A DNA stretch of 64,000 bases from Podospora pseudoanserina (taxonomy: Eukaryota > Ascomycota > Sordariomycetes > Sordariales > Podosporaceae). The DNA lies in NCBI RefSeq assembly GCF_035222485.1, contig NC_085921.1, forward strand, positions 310,001-374,000, in the 5' to 3' direction. Shown here in pieces: positions 36,260-47,860 of the stretch. The notes under the pieces were generated by a model. That model worked only from the letters and a program-made list of their open reading frames with translations. It had not been told where the DNA came from and ran no database searches. The first letter of the stretch is position 1. Each line of letters opens with the position of its first letter. The translations under genes were made by a program, and so were the position numbers.

Positions 36260-36367
36260 CATTCGAAACGAACCCCGACCTTTCGATAAGGACACTTGAC
36301 GCTGCTTCCGCTAAACAAACGCCATACATACCCTAACCTCTCATGCATCTCATATACATACACACAA

Positions 36368-36414
<47 letters not shown>

Positions 36415-37248
36415 CATCTACAGACACCTAATCGTCTTGTTCACGACCCTGATAGAGAGGGAAAAGATGGAGAAAGAACGAAGAAAAGATACCTCGGAAA
36501 GTTGTATTGCGGGAAACAAAGCCAATTGTGGTCTTTTCTTCTTTTGCGGTCTTTAGGGAGAGAGGGGGAGCAAAAGAGAGAGCATGGTGTCATTTAAAGC
36601 ATCTGCATCATCATATGTGTGCGTGCTCTGGACAGGTCTTTTCTTTCTCACGGTCGCAAGGGATAAAGGGGGAGGGAAGAGAAGGGGGGGAGATACCCAC
36701 TTTGTGTTGAATCGAGATTTTAGCCAAGTCTTGTTGTTTTTCGCGCGCGCAGACAGAACTATGGTAATATTCATTTTTGTCTTCCAGGAGGTGGGGGGGT
36801 TTGGTTTGGCTTTTTGTCCAATTGGAAATGGTTTCTGGGTCATGTCTTGTTTTTTCTTTTGCCCCCCGGGTGTAGCACATAACATGCCCTTACTCCTCTT
36901 CTGTGTCTCTACTTTTTTCTATGGAGGATGGTTGGTAGGCTGGTGATGATGATGGTGGTGGGCAAGGGCGGTGGTTATTTTTTTTCTGTTTTTTTTCATC
37001 TTCATGTTTTCTGTTACCTATCTTTACCCAAGTCATCCCGCTCCTGTGTTTACCTAACCTAACCTGCTTTGGCTACACTATCCATTAACAACGTACCTAC
37101 TACATTGAACTATTATACCATACAATATCACACTAAGTTCAGTCCATGATGTTTAGCAAATGTGTCCGAACTACTATCGTGCGAAGTGGTTCGCTATGAA
37201 ACTCAGGAGTCTGTGATAAGTATGATTACATCCCAAGCGCTCTCTGGT
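36260..37248. other. Convergent intergenic region between the large regulator and ATG5
   Basis: No gene supported. Both flanking genes end here, so it should hold two 3' UTRs. It contains a CA/TA microsatellite, long T-runs and purine-rich blocks. Confidence 0.55.
36369..36414. repeat. Compound (CA)n(TA)n microsatellite
   Basis: About 15 CA units directly followed by about eight TA units, roughly 110 nt past the stop of the large regulator, probably within its 3' UTR. Confidence 0.95.
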
Positions 37249-38293
37249 CTATAACAAAACAACAATCAAGCACACCCACCCGTCCGGATACGCCGCCTCT
37301 CTCATCAACTCTTCCAACGGAGCCCTGAACGGCACCGAACCCCCGTGCATGATGACATTCGCCAACACCGGGTCTCGACTAGACGGGAAAAGTGACGGGA
37401 GGTTTTCCTTCAGGACTTCTCCCAATGTTTGTGGTTTCCCTTCCCAATGACACCACATCAGCAGTCATATCAAGAACAGCACTAGGCAAGGAAAACAAAC
37501 TCACGATTGGCATTTCGAGGTGGTATCAGTGTTTGAACCACCTTGAAGGACCCATGATCACCCCCCGAAGTCTGCAAGGGGGACGACGGAATATAAATCC
37601 GTACCGGCACGTTCCTCAACGGCGTGGGCGTGTTCAGCAAACGGCTGTTGATTCTGCTAAACGAAGCATAGTCATCTTTTTTTCGTGTTTGATTCTCTCA
37701 CGTTAGCGCCCCCATCATGTTGGGTAAGGGGAGGGAAGGGAACGGGAAAGAAAGAGAAAAAAATACGAACTATCCTGCACACTGTTCCACAAGGCGGTGC
37801 TGTCGTCCTTGCTCAACCCCATAATCTGCTTGGCGTTCCCGTTGCGGACAAAATCCGCCTCCTTTGCCGAGTTGGTGAAGGTGTCGGCTATGTCCCATTC
37901 GGGTCCGTCACCGACCGTCAGCCTCCATGGTAGCGACCCCGCAGAATCGGGGGGGAGGTATAAATCGACGAGGAGCCCAACAGCTAGGTTGCGGAGCTGG
38001 ACGTCCTCGTAGTGAAAGGACGAGCAGGGGAGCGGGCTGAAGTAGGCGGATAACCGGGGGAGCAGAAGGGCAAGGTAGCTGAAGCGGGGGACCGAGACCA
38101 CAAAAGGATTGGTCGAGGGTTGGGAGGTGTGAGTTATGTAAAGGGGTATTTGAAGGGACCAGAGGGCCTGGGGGAGGGGCGGTGGTGGGATGTCGACATC
38201 GTCGTGGTTTGGGGCGTTGGCACCGCGACAGCCAGGACGGTGACTGAGTGAAGAAGGGGAGACAGGGGACGATGGTGGAGGAGACGAAGGCAT
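37249..38293 (-). CDS. atg5: Autophagy protein Atg5
   Basis: Three exons, complement(37249..37439, 37505..37675, 37771..38293), 294 residues; introns 95 and 65 nt. The first donor is GTTCGT, weaker than usual, but splicing restores the family sequence (VQD-NDYASFSRINSRLL). Family segments: QALWSLQIPLYITH, VSVPRFSYLALLLPRLSAYF, LPWRLTVGDGPEWDIADTF, KEADFVRNGNAKQIMGLSK, and at the end SLFPSSRDPVLANVIMHG and VPFRAPLEELMREAAYPDGW. Atg5 is conjugated through a lysine to Atg12; the Atg12-Atg5/Atg16 complex promotes Atg8 lipidation during autophagosome formation. The acceptor lysine is presumably within or next to the KEAD...GLSK stretch. The N-terminus has an extra Pro/Ser-rich segment of about 45 residues before the conserved start. 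Confidence 0.96.
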
Positions 38294-39888
38294 GGTCCAA
38301 TGCAATGCGGTCCGAGATTGTGGGGCTGGGCCGGGGCTGATCACGGCGGCGGACGGACCAAGAACCGGGCCAGCTCGGTGCCGTCGTGGTTGGCGGTGGC
38401 GGGTGCCAAGAAGGGACGAAAACGACTGCCGTTGCTGCCGCTCCGGCTTTGTTGTGGATGCCCTGGTACAATGATATGTGTTGCAACTGGGTGGCCTGTC
38501 GATCGATAGTCGGCGCTGCTGCTGCTGCTGCTGCGGGGTAGGTAGCAAGGCCAGGCAATATGGGGTGAGGGGTAGGATGGAAGCACCGCGTGAGTCTGAT
38601 GCAATGCGAGCTGGGTGTCCCGTTTCGAAACAACGGGACGAGATTGTTGGAGAAAGGCTCTGGCGGTGGTGGTTGGCTGGTGGGTGGGAGAAGGCACATG
38701 CATGCACTTTCACACGCTGCAAGGCCCTGCGTGGGAGACACGGTGCCGCTTGCACCGTGTGCTGCCGTACCTGCAAAGTATACACTACCCTACACCACTC
38801 GGCACTTTCGGTTCCAGCAGCGCTGCTCTGAGGATAGCAAGTGCTCGGAATCCTCGGGATGGCACTATCGGTGATGGATGGCTCTTGTCAGCCGGCACAG
38901 ATAGACCAACGGCTACCAGCCTTACATACATGCACATGTCCGTCCGCCTGTCCAATGTTGTTGCGTATTCCATCAAAAGTGTTATCTCCACGTGTTCTGT
39001 AGCTTGATCGAGATTTGTCTACCGCGAGAACAAAGTGAGGGGCATCCGGCATTCATCCATCCATCACGGGCCGAAGTTCCCCCCTCCCTCAGATGACCGA
39101 GACTGGATGGGTGGTTGGGCAGACGGTTGGTTGGCTGTATCGAGTTCCGTTGGTGAGAGTGAGACGGGCGCTCACTCTTACTCCTGCTGATGCTTCATGC
39201 TGTGTAACTGACCATTCTACCACTCAACGAATACTGCCTGCCACATGTGTAGCCTATTCCCGTCCTCCGTCCCCGTCTGGCAAAGGCTATTCCCCGATCG
39301 ATCAATTCAGGCGTCTTTTCGGCTTACTTGTGGTGTTGTTGTCCAAGTGAATATATAGAGCACCCCCGATGTAACCCACCCAGGGCGAAAAGAGGATCGA
39401 GGTTTATGGTCTCCATGCCGACAGTTCTTTTATGTTATTTTTTTATTAAATTTTTTTGAAACTGCTAGAAGCTAGGAGAGAGAGTGTGTGGCAGCAGTAT
39501 TGGCTTGGGAAGGCATGCAACTGGCGAGTGTGTGAAAGTCGTGTCTAATGCCTTGATACTTATAAAGATTCATCTTCAAAGATGATGATGATTAGAATCA
39601 GTGCACAGATTAGGACCCAGACGTTGTGGTTCATGATTGTATTGCTGCACGCTCCAACCCCTCCAACCACACCTAGCAGGTGTGGTTTCATATGTTTTTA
39701 AATCCATCCAAACCAAGATTGAACTTTCCATCCACGTGATGTAACTGTTTCCGCTAAATGTCTGTCTGTAAATATGTGTACAAGAAAATACCAACAATGT
39801 GTCCAAGACAAAACCAAGAGAGCATGTGTACACGGATACGCCAACGAGCACAAGAAGAAAATTAGAAAATAGATGAGAAAACCATAAA
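38294..39888. other. Intergenic: ATG5 promoter and 3' flank of the 1399-residue protein gene
   Basis: No gene supported. It holds a (GCT)6-7 tract at 38515-38534, upstream of ATG5. The minus-strand frames continuing upstream of the ATG5 start are leader sequence. The AT-rich right end (39430-39890) is probably the 3' UTR of the next gene. Confidence 0.5.
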
Positions 39889-42800
39889 TCAAGAAATGCT
39901 CGACTTTTTCCTCCTTCCAAAGACCTTTGAGATACTGTTCGATTCCCGCCGGCGATGTTCAGGGGACATGGGCTCTGGGAATGGGGCTGCCATTGTCATG
40001 CCTGGCGGAGGACCCGAGTGCTTGAGAAAGTCGGCCAGGTCAGAAGTACCTCGGGAAGGCACCGAAACAGCGTCGCGTGGCTCAAATTTCTTCATCGGGA
40101 CCCGTCCGCTGCCTCCCACCGGCGGCCGGTTGGCCATACTGGGGGGTGGACCACCGCCCATCATGGCTGCTGCCTTCGAGCTCATGTTGGGCACCACTTG
40201 AAGGGGGGTATAACTTCTTCCACCCATTGTCCCGCCCATACTGGCGCTAGCCCGGCTGCTCAGACTTCTGGACTCAGCTGCAGGAAGCTGAGCAACCTTG
40301 GGCCCACCCATGAAGCCAGAACCTGGTCCGCCACCCTGTCCGCTGTCACGCCTCGTCAACCTAGCCATCAGGCTCGCCGAGCTCGACTTCTTCTTGGGCT
40401 TGTTTCGCGCAGCTGCCGCTGCTTGGGTCTCTTGGGTGGCAAAAGGCAAGACAGTTGGCTCGGGCGGTGGGGCATAGTTGTTCAGAAAGTCAATCAGACT
40501 CTCCTCCTTGGCCGCTGGTCGTTTGGGTTTGGGCGTTAGCTCCTCCTCAAGCATCATCTCGTCCTCGTCGCTGAGGTCAATGGCATATGGGTCGCGAACG
40601 CGCCGAGTCTTGCGCTTGGGTATCGGCATGTCGAAATCCATCTCGTTGGGCGTAGGGGCAGGGTGCGAGGTGGGGAGAGGCTTGTTTCTTCCGGCTAGGA
40701 GGGCGCTCTGCGAGTTGATAGACGACTGAATAGAAGGGGGAACCGAGCTGGTCGAGTCGTTGCCCCTCATCTCGGCCTCGTTGAGGTGGGCGTCGACGGC
40801 CCGACCGCCAACGGCTCCCGACATCTGATCCGAGTCCATGGTGGTTCGGAAAGGGGCAACAGCCTTGGGGATCCGCGGGTTGAGGCTTGGGGGACCGCGG
40901 CGGATGAAATCGATCAGGTCAGAGTTGTCATCCTTGTAGTCCACGGCGGCATCACGTGCCTGAAGCCTTGGTCTGTTGGGGTTGCTCGTCATGGATCCCT
41001 TGCTGGAGGCGACGCTAGCCATTGACACCATTCCCGGATTTCGCGAGCCACCGGGCCCAGCGAGCGCATTGACAGGAGCCGCGCCGCCGCCGGGGGGTCC
41101 GGTGGAGCGGATGAACTCCGCAAATTCTGCCATCGACTCTCGAGGCAATCTCGCGTCCCGGGCTTGGGGTATGTTTCCACGTGGCTTGGACGGGCCCGGT
41201 GGAGTCGACCGCGGTACCACGCCTCCATGCTTGCTGCTGCTTGTGGGATAGCTCCTCAGACTGTGGTGGGTGTCGCTCGACTGGTGAGCATGTCCCACCG
41301 AACGTGGGTTGTTGAACCCAGAGGCACCCATTTCGCCAGGCCTGGCCGCCGACGACGAGCGGGACCGTGGCGTGTTTTGGCGCGCGTCCTCACTCTTCCT
41401 GGTCTTGACCGAGATGACGGGACTCCCAGAACCCTTTTGCCGTGTTGATGACTGGGACTGTGGCCGGTGGATACGCATGTCAGCTCACATCTGTCTGATA
41501 ACGCACGGCAGGCGGGATGAGGGGACTTACGTTGTTGTCTCGCATGTTTTCAGGAGTCAGTGTGTACTGGATAGTCTGGTCGCTCTGGATGAGTTCCTCA
41601 AAGTTCCGCACCACATCAATACGTGCCTGCATTCCCTCTTCCGAGGTTCGCACAGGCTTGATCTTGGTTGACCCGGGTGAGCCTGAGCCGCGTTGCTGTT
41701 TGGAAGACGCCCCGGGGGCTTCAAGACCACTATCGGTGCGAGACCTCTCCACCGACACCTGGCCAATGGTGGCCGGTTGGCGTTGGGCTGATGTGTTTGC
41801 CACGGCCTGTCTTCCGGCACTTCGCTCGGGGACAGCGGGCGCTGGTGTGGTGCCTGTCGACGGCCGAGAGTTTGTGGGCTTGGCCCATTGGTGTTTGTCT
41901 TTTGCTGCTTTTCCCTCGGCCAGCACAGGCATCGATTCGATAAAGAAGGTTGAGCTCGCCGCAGTCGATGGTCTCGATGGAGACGAAGACGTAGATGGCA
42001 ATATGGTAACCTTGGTGAGCGCCTTCTGCGAGGACGGTGTTGTAGCACGCTCGGCATTGACAGGGACAGCAGATGTGGGGTTTTGCTGTTCGTCAGCTGT
42101 GCTCTCGATTTGGCGATTCTCTCTCGATGTGGCTTCCAGAATCACTGGTAGGCTGTTGTTGTTGCCGCTGCCAGGGCTGATGGGGGTGATAGGGGACACG
42201 GCATAGTCATTCTCAGTCTCCGAGGCCAGGTCGTTCGCTGCCAGCCCTGAACGATGGGCATAGTTGACAGAAAGTCGGGAACGGGAGACGCTGTCCGGAG
42301 AACGGCGCGGGCGCTCGTCTGGAATAGGAGGAGTATCAGCGCCGCTCAGACGGGAGGGGCTGGGTCCGCGAGACGAGTCTGTGGCCACCAGCGAGTTGCG
42401 TGCAGACGTCACCACCGGGCTCCGAGGGCTGGTGACTTCGATCAACCTTGCCGAGTGAATGCTCGGTGACCTCACCGGCAGGTTTGTGTTGATCATGGTC
42501 GGTTTTCCATTTTCAGAGAATGTTGGTGACGGATTCCGTCCTCCCAGGATCGAGACGCGGGAGGACCTAATGATACGAGGCTCCTCGATCGAGACCTCCT
42601 CCTCCTCCTCCTCATCAATCCGGTCCTCTTCGACGGTTTCGAGCTGAGTGACAACTGAGGGGGCGACCTGGATCTGAACAGCAGTCTCTTCTGACGGCTG
42701 GACTTGTTCCTTCACCGCAGCATCAGAGGTGTCTATCGGCTGGTTCTCGTCCAAAGGCGCAGCGGGGGCTTCGATCGGGGAGAGGTAAGGAGTAGTGATT

Positions 42801-44167
42801 GGAGTCGGCAGCGAGTTGGAGCGTTTGCGACGTGCGACAATTGGTGTTTGCGGTCGAGACGATGCGGGGGTGAGCAGTCCGGTAGCTAGCGGAAGTATAA
42901 TCATGCTCTTGGGCCGGGCGGGCTGCTGCTCGCTTTGTCCAACAGCGGCCTTCTCCTCCTCGTCTTCTTCGTAGGTGGGCGCCAGTCCGGGCACCTCGAT
43001 CTCCTCCACATCATTTGGTCCCATTGGCAGCGAAATCGCCGCCGCTGTCAGATATTCGTCCTCCATGAGCTCTTGGGCCCCTTCAACTGTCTCTTGCGCA
43101 ACATTCTCGACTTCGCCCTCGACAGCGGCTTCTGGCTCCAGGACCGTGGCTGGAACCATCAGTTCCGCCGTGCTGCTGGGGGACCGCAGGTGGCCTGCCC
43201 CACGCGTCGAATCACCCGAAAAGGACCTGGCCAGACGCTCCATGGTGCCAGCGGTCGGAGTTCGAATCTTCTTCTTCCATGATCTCCACAATCGGCCCAG
43301 CGTGCGGTCCAGGGCGACCCGCTCCATGTCGAGCTCCTCCACCACGATTTTGTCGGCAACCCCCGTCGGGCTCCGCAGGCCCTCTTTCAGCTCCTTGTCA
43401 TATTTCACGCGCATGCGGTGATAAGCAGCCTGACCGGCCACAATGAGGGCCTGTTCCCCCATAAATTCCAGTATCGACGTCAGGAAGATGGCGACTGCAG
43501 GAGACACGGCCTCGGACAGCCGGTCGTCGATTCCCATCTCGAGATGGCCCTGCTCCGTGTAGTAGTCCTCGTCCTCCTCCTCCATGTCCCCGAGCGACGA
43601 ATACACCATGCACCGCAGGCGGCTCCGCTTCCACACCAGTTCAACGTCCCAATCGCTTGCGAAAACAGGGTCCTGCCCCTGGGCTTCAGCAGGAAGCTCC
43701 TCCTCGCCTCCGAGATACTCGCGAAGTTCCTCGTCGGCCTGGTTTATGGCATCCTTGGCGAGCTTTGGCTTCAGCACTTCGGACACGGCCGGACGCAAAG
43801 CAGAGAGGGCAGTGGAGCGGGACACGCAGAGAAAGTTAAAAAGCAGCTGATCGAGAAAGCTGTTGACCAGCTGCAAGGCGGCGGGCGACACGGCTGCAGT
43901 CTCGCCCGATGGCTCAATGCCATGCTGATCGTACCAAGCTTCAGCATGGCTGTCGTGATCGTTGGTGACAATTTGCGAAGCAGCTGAGGCGGCGATGAAG
44001 GCCGGTTCAGGTGACACTGTCAAAGGGGGCGACATCAAGCTGTGTGCGACGGTCGACGGCCGGTCGCTGGATATGCTCAGGGCCCTCGATCGTGAAGAGG
44101 GAATTCTTTGGGGGGAGGTCATGCCCGAGGAGGACCGGGGAGTGGCCGAGTCTATAGAGGAATACAT
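39889..44167 (-). CDS. Large fungal protein with a possible histone-fold-like segment, function unknown
   Basis: Two exons, complement(39889..41451, 41531..44167), 1399 residues; 79-nt intron with GTAAGT donor, CTGAC branch site and CAG acceptor, joining MRDNN to SSTRQKGSG. The start is MYSSIDSATPRSSSG at 44167; longer frames begin with a non-ATG codon. Residues about 85-155 (AALQLVNSFLDQLLFNFL, ALRPAVSEVLKPKLAKDAI) form a helix-rich, conserved-looking block that resembles a histone fold. It is followed by an acidic stretch (GDMEEEDEDYY), a second block (AVAIFLTSILEFMGEQALIV) and LDRTLGRLWRSWKKK. The remaining 1050 residues are disordered, Ser/Pro/Glu-rich, with FAEFIRSTGPPG and LADFLKHSGPPPG-type short motifs repeated in exon 2 (also DLIDFIRRGPPS), suggesting docking peptides. 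The function is unknown; a chromatin or scaffold role is inference. Confidence 0.85.
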
Positions 44168-47100
44168 GTCGACGGTTAGTGGGAGTGGCGGCAGCAACAA
44201 TAATGGCGGAATCGGTTGCAGCTTCCAAACTGCAGGGCCGCTGCTGCTGCTGCTGCTGCTTCCTCTTTACTGATGCAGGAGGATGCTACAGTGACAAGAG
44301 ACAAAACGGCACGAGGCAGTACAAGATCAGCGCCGCGCATCCGAGGCGCCTACTGCTTTCTCTGCCTTCGGTCACACAAGAATAATACTGAGGGAATGCG
44401 GTCGGCCGGCTGCTAGACGGGCGGTGTCTAGGATTGGACGGCAACGGTGGTTGGAGTAGGCCAAATCGACGCGGCTGACAGGTTCGACAGTATGGTCTCG
44501 CAGGTCCTGGCTTGGACGGTGTAAGACGGCTGACGGGCCATCCGGTCTGTTAGCTAGGATTCGTTGAGATCTGCTCGGCACAACTGCGGGAGGCGTAGCT
44601 GAAACAAAAACGACGCTGGAAGCCGTGACGGGGGGATGGGAAGGGGATAGGGAAACAAGAAGTGGACAAGACGCAGAGGAAGATGCTCCAGGTTAACAAG
44701 CTTCACTGTGTCCAAGTGGCACACTGTCTGACTAAAGCCTCTATCGCAAGCAACAGGAATGCAGACACGACACAGCATGTACGGCGCAGGCCAGCGTTAC
44801 GACGTCGATCCCCTTTCCTTGAGCACTTTACACACCGCCGGACAGTCCAACCACCTCCCGAGAATCCTGTGTTCAGCTTCTCTGGTGGGAATGCAGCCGT
44901 CGATGCGACGAGCCGAAGGGAGAGGGGAGGTGAGGAGAGTGATGGAGAGCAGCCGACAGAATTGGATATAATAGGGGATGGAAACACACCTGGCGGTCGA
45001 GCTCCAGCAATTCACGCATCCATTGGTGTAGCTCGCTGGACGATTCCGGTCTCTGGTCTCACGACGAGAATTGGCTGGAGAGAGTCTCCTATAGGTAACA
45101 ATAAGAAAGCCACGCGGTCGTTTGGCGCAGCAGGAAGCAGGTCTCGGGCACAGCAGCCCACACCTGTTGGCTATTTCGCGATCTGGTTATGTAGGCCGCT
45201 GCACGGGTCGGTTCCAGGTTGGCGTTGCGGCACGCTGCACTGTTGAAGAAGGGGGACGCAACCAGATCAGATCGATACAGGTACGCGAGATGGTCCTGGA
45301 GGTGAGAAAAAAACAACTTGGGAATACAGACAGCATGGGGGAGGGGGGGGGAAACATGGGTGATTTTGGCCATTGGGCGCACAGTCGCAAGAGTTGCCAT
45401 CACAAACCAGGGGTCCATGATTGACGCATCCAAGATTCCCCAGGAGGGGTTTAGCGGCCCAAGAAGGAGGGCGTGCCCGAGATGACCTCCGCTAAGAAGG
45501 CCCCTAAAACACACGGTCTTGTCAGGTACGATGTACCTCTACTCCTCTTGGTCCATCCTGATATGGCATGATATACAGATAGCTTCTACAGATAACTACT
45601 ATCAGTACTAGATACTTCATGGCATGGCGGGTTACTGTGCTCTTTGCAAAGATCTACACAGCACGATACCAAAGCGTCTCAGGCTATTCTCCAGGTGTAG
45701 GGCAGACATAAACATATATCGACTGCTTGGCTGCGGCGCATCGAAAATTCGGTGATGGTCGCAATCGGCAGACAGCAGCCCCAGAAGCGCAAACAGGAGA
45801 TGCCCCTGTTCCCCGTGTCTCCCCCACTTGGAATTTAGTTGGGTGGGGCGACCGGCTTGGCAGGGCCTGGGAGAAGAAGCGAATGTTCTGTGCCTACAAT
45901 TCACATTAATCGCCAGACACCTACAAACAGCCATCACTTGCTGACAGCCCCGAGTAATAAGCCGGTCTGCCACGTTGTGCAGCATCAAAAGTGTACAGTA
46001 GATATGGACGCCAACGACTATCTGGTGCCCTAGAGCATCCTACTGCTGCCAAAAATGCGGGGGATATCAAGGTCTGCTCCACCTCGAAACGGCCGGGTTT
46101 GTTCAGCACGGACAGCTGTTCGGCCGTGATGGAGTTGCTATAGTTCATCCCACAGGCATCACAGACATCACAGGCACCACAGACACAAATCACATCAGCA
46201 GCCTTGGCCACGGCCATGGTTTAATTTGAAACAAACACCAGTGACCCATGGGTGATCCTCAACTGATCGACAAATGAAACGTCTTTGCATTTCTTCTTTT
46301 TTTGGGAGACACGGAGAGCATCTGGACAGATCGGCTAACCACCTTGCTTCGACAAGCCAAACAATATATATTAATACAACGCATCTCCTGCAGGTAGGCA
46401 CCCGCAAGTTTTGACCACAATGTATAATATGTAAAAGAAATAAAAAACGTGGTCACTGCCAATGCCCGTGGACTGCATGTTTTGGAGAAAAGTAAAGAAG
46501 CTATGTGATGTGTGCATCCGCGTGTCATCGACATTCTTATCCCCCCCTTTTCTTTTTTTCCCGTGTGCGAGTTTAACCGTCGCCCACTCCTAGTCCTGCA
46601 TAGGGATCATCAAGAAAAATGGACCAAGAGGCACCGAGAGAAAAACTACTTTTTTGTATTCTTGTTTTGTTTTGTGTTTTTTTTTCGTATCGTCGCTTTC
46701 GCCGCCTCCTCCCCCTTTCCTCAACCCCCCTGCCTTTTTCTTTTCTGTATTTTGCCTGCTCATCTCGCCCTTCCAACCAACACGTTGCAAAACAGCAAAG
46801 CAAGACGAGTCTACATAACTTCAAATCTGTTCAGAACCACACCAGACAAAATTCAAAACTGAGATTATGTATAGCAACAAACTGTATAAAAATTATTATT
46901 AACTCGCAGCAAAAATTACACAGTGGTATTATGCTCCGCTGTTAGCCCAACTTCTATCTCTCTCTCTCCTCCACTCCTTTTGTGTAGCCAGCAAACGAAA
47001 GATACATGCGAAGACAATACGAACGTCTGAATAACGACAACCATGAGCTTTTCCCTGTTTTTTTCCACTAGCCAGCAAACCACACATCCCTACTACTACC

Positions 47101-47668
47101 CTTCAACCCACTCCAAACCCTGCATCACTCCCCGTGCTACTGCCCCTTCCCTCCTTCCTCTCTTCCCCTATCCCCTCTCTCCCCTCAAGCTCTTTTTCTG
47201 TTCCCCCTTTTTCCCTTCCCCATCCAATCCTAAAATTCCCATCCCGTCCAACCCAGCAGTAGGAAAATGTACATGTAAAAAATATGTCTGTCTGTCCATG
47301 TACCAGCTGCTGACCATGTTCAAAATGAAAACAACCAAAAGAAGAGATAAACAAACGGCTTTTCTACTCACCCCCTTTCCCCCCGCTTTTGTTTTTCAAC
47401 GAGAAAAAGATTGCGAGGAAAAGCCAAAAAAAAAAAAAAGAAGTCAGCAGAGACGAGGACAAAGGAAAAATACAGGGTTTTGTCTGTGTTTGTATGTGCG
47501 CGTCTCCAAAAGATGGGGAGAGTTGGTCCATGTGGGTTGCTTTTGATCAAGCTCTGGCTGGTCAAACTTTTGGTGAAACACAAACTCCTTGGGTCTTTTC
47601 TTCCAACACTTCCTCGTGGTCTCCTTATCATTTGCTCTTCGCGGCATAATCTCGAGTGAGAGACAAAC
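44168..47668. other. Long gene-free region between the 1399-residue protein and the secreted repeat protein
   Basis: About 3.5 kb with no supportable gene. The left part should contain the promoter of the gene to its left. The right kilobase (46500-47600) is strongly T/C-biased on the plus strand, with poly-T and poly-A runs (46680, 47427), and probably includes the 3' UTR of the secreted protein gene. Open frames such as 44662-45246 and 47043-47546 are low-complexity without domains. Confidence 0.5.
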
Positions 47669-47812
47669 CTAGTAAACCTGCCCGATTGCTGCCACGGCAA
47701 CAGCCACGAACCCAGCCATGCCGAAGCTGGCCTGGAAATTGACCGCCGCTCCTGCAGTATAGACTGGTAGCGGGGCGGAATCGGATGGTGTCGCGGGGGG
47801 TTGCTCATGGGG

Positions 47813-47860
<48 letters not shown>

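Noticed and set aside
41480-41530. Two separate genes instead of one for 39889-44167, because one frame stops at 41480 and the next starts at an ATG at 41478
   Set aside because: A canonical 79-nt intron (GTAAGT, CTGAC branch, CAG) joins the two frames exactly and better explains the adjacent stop and ATG.
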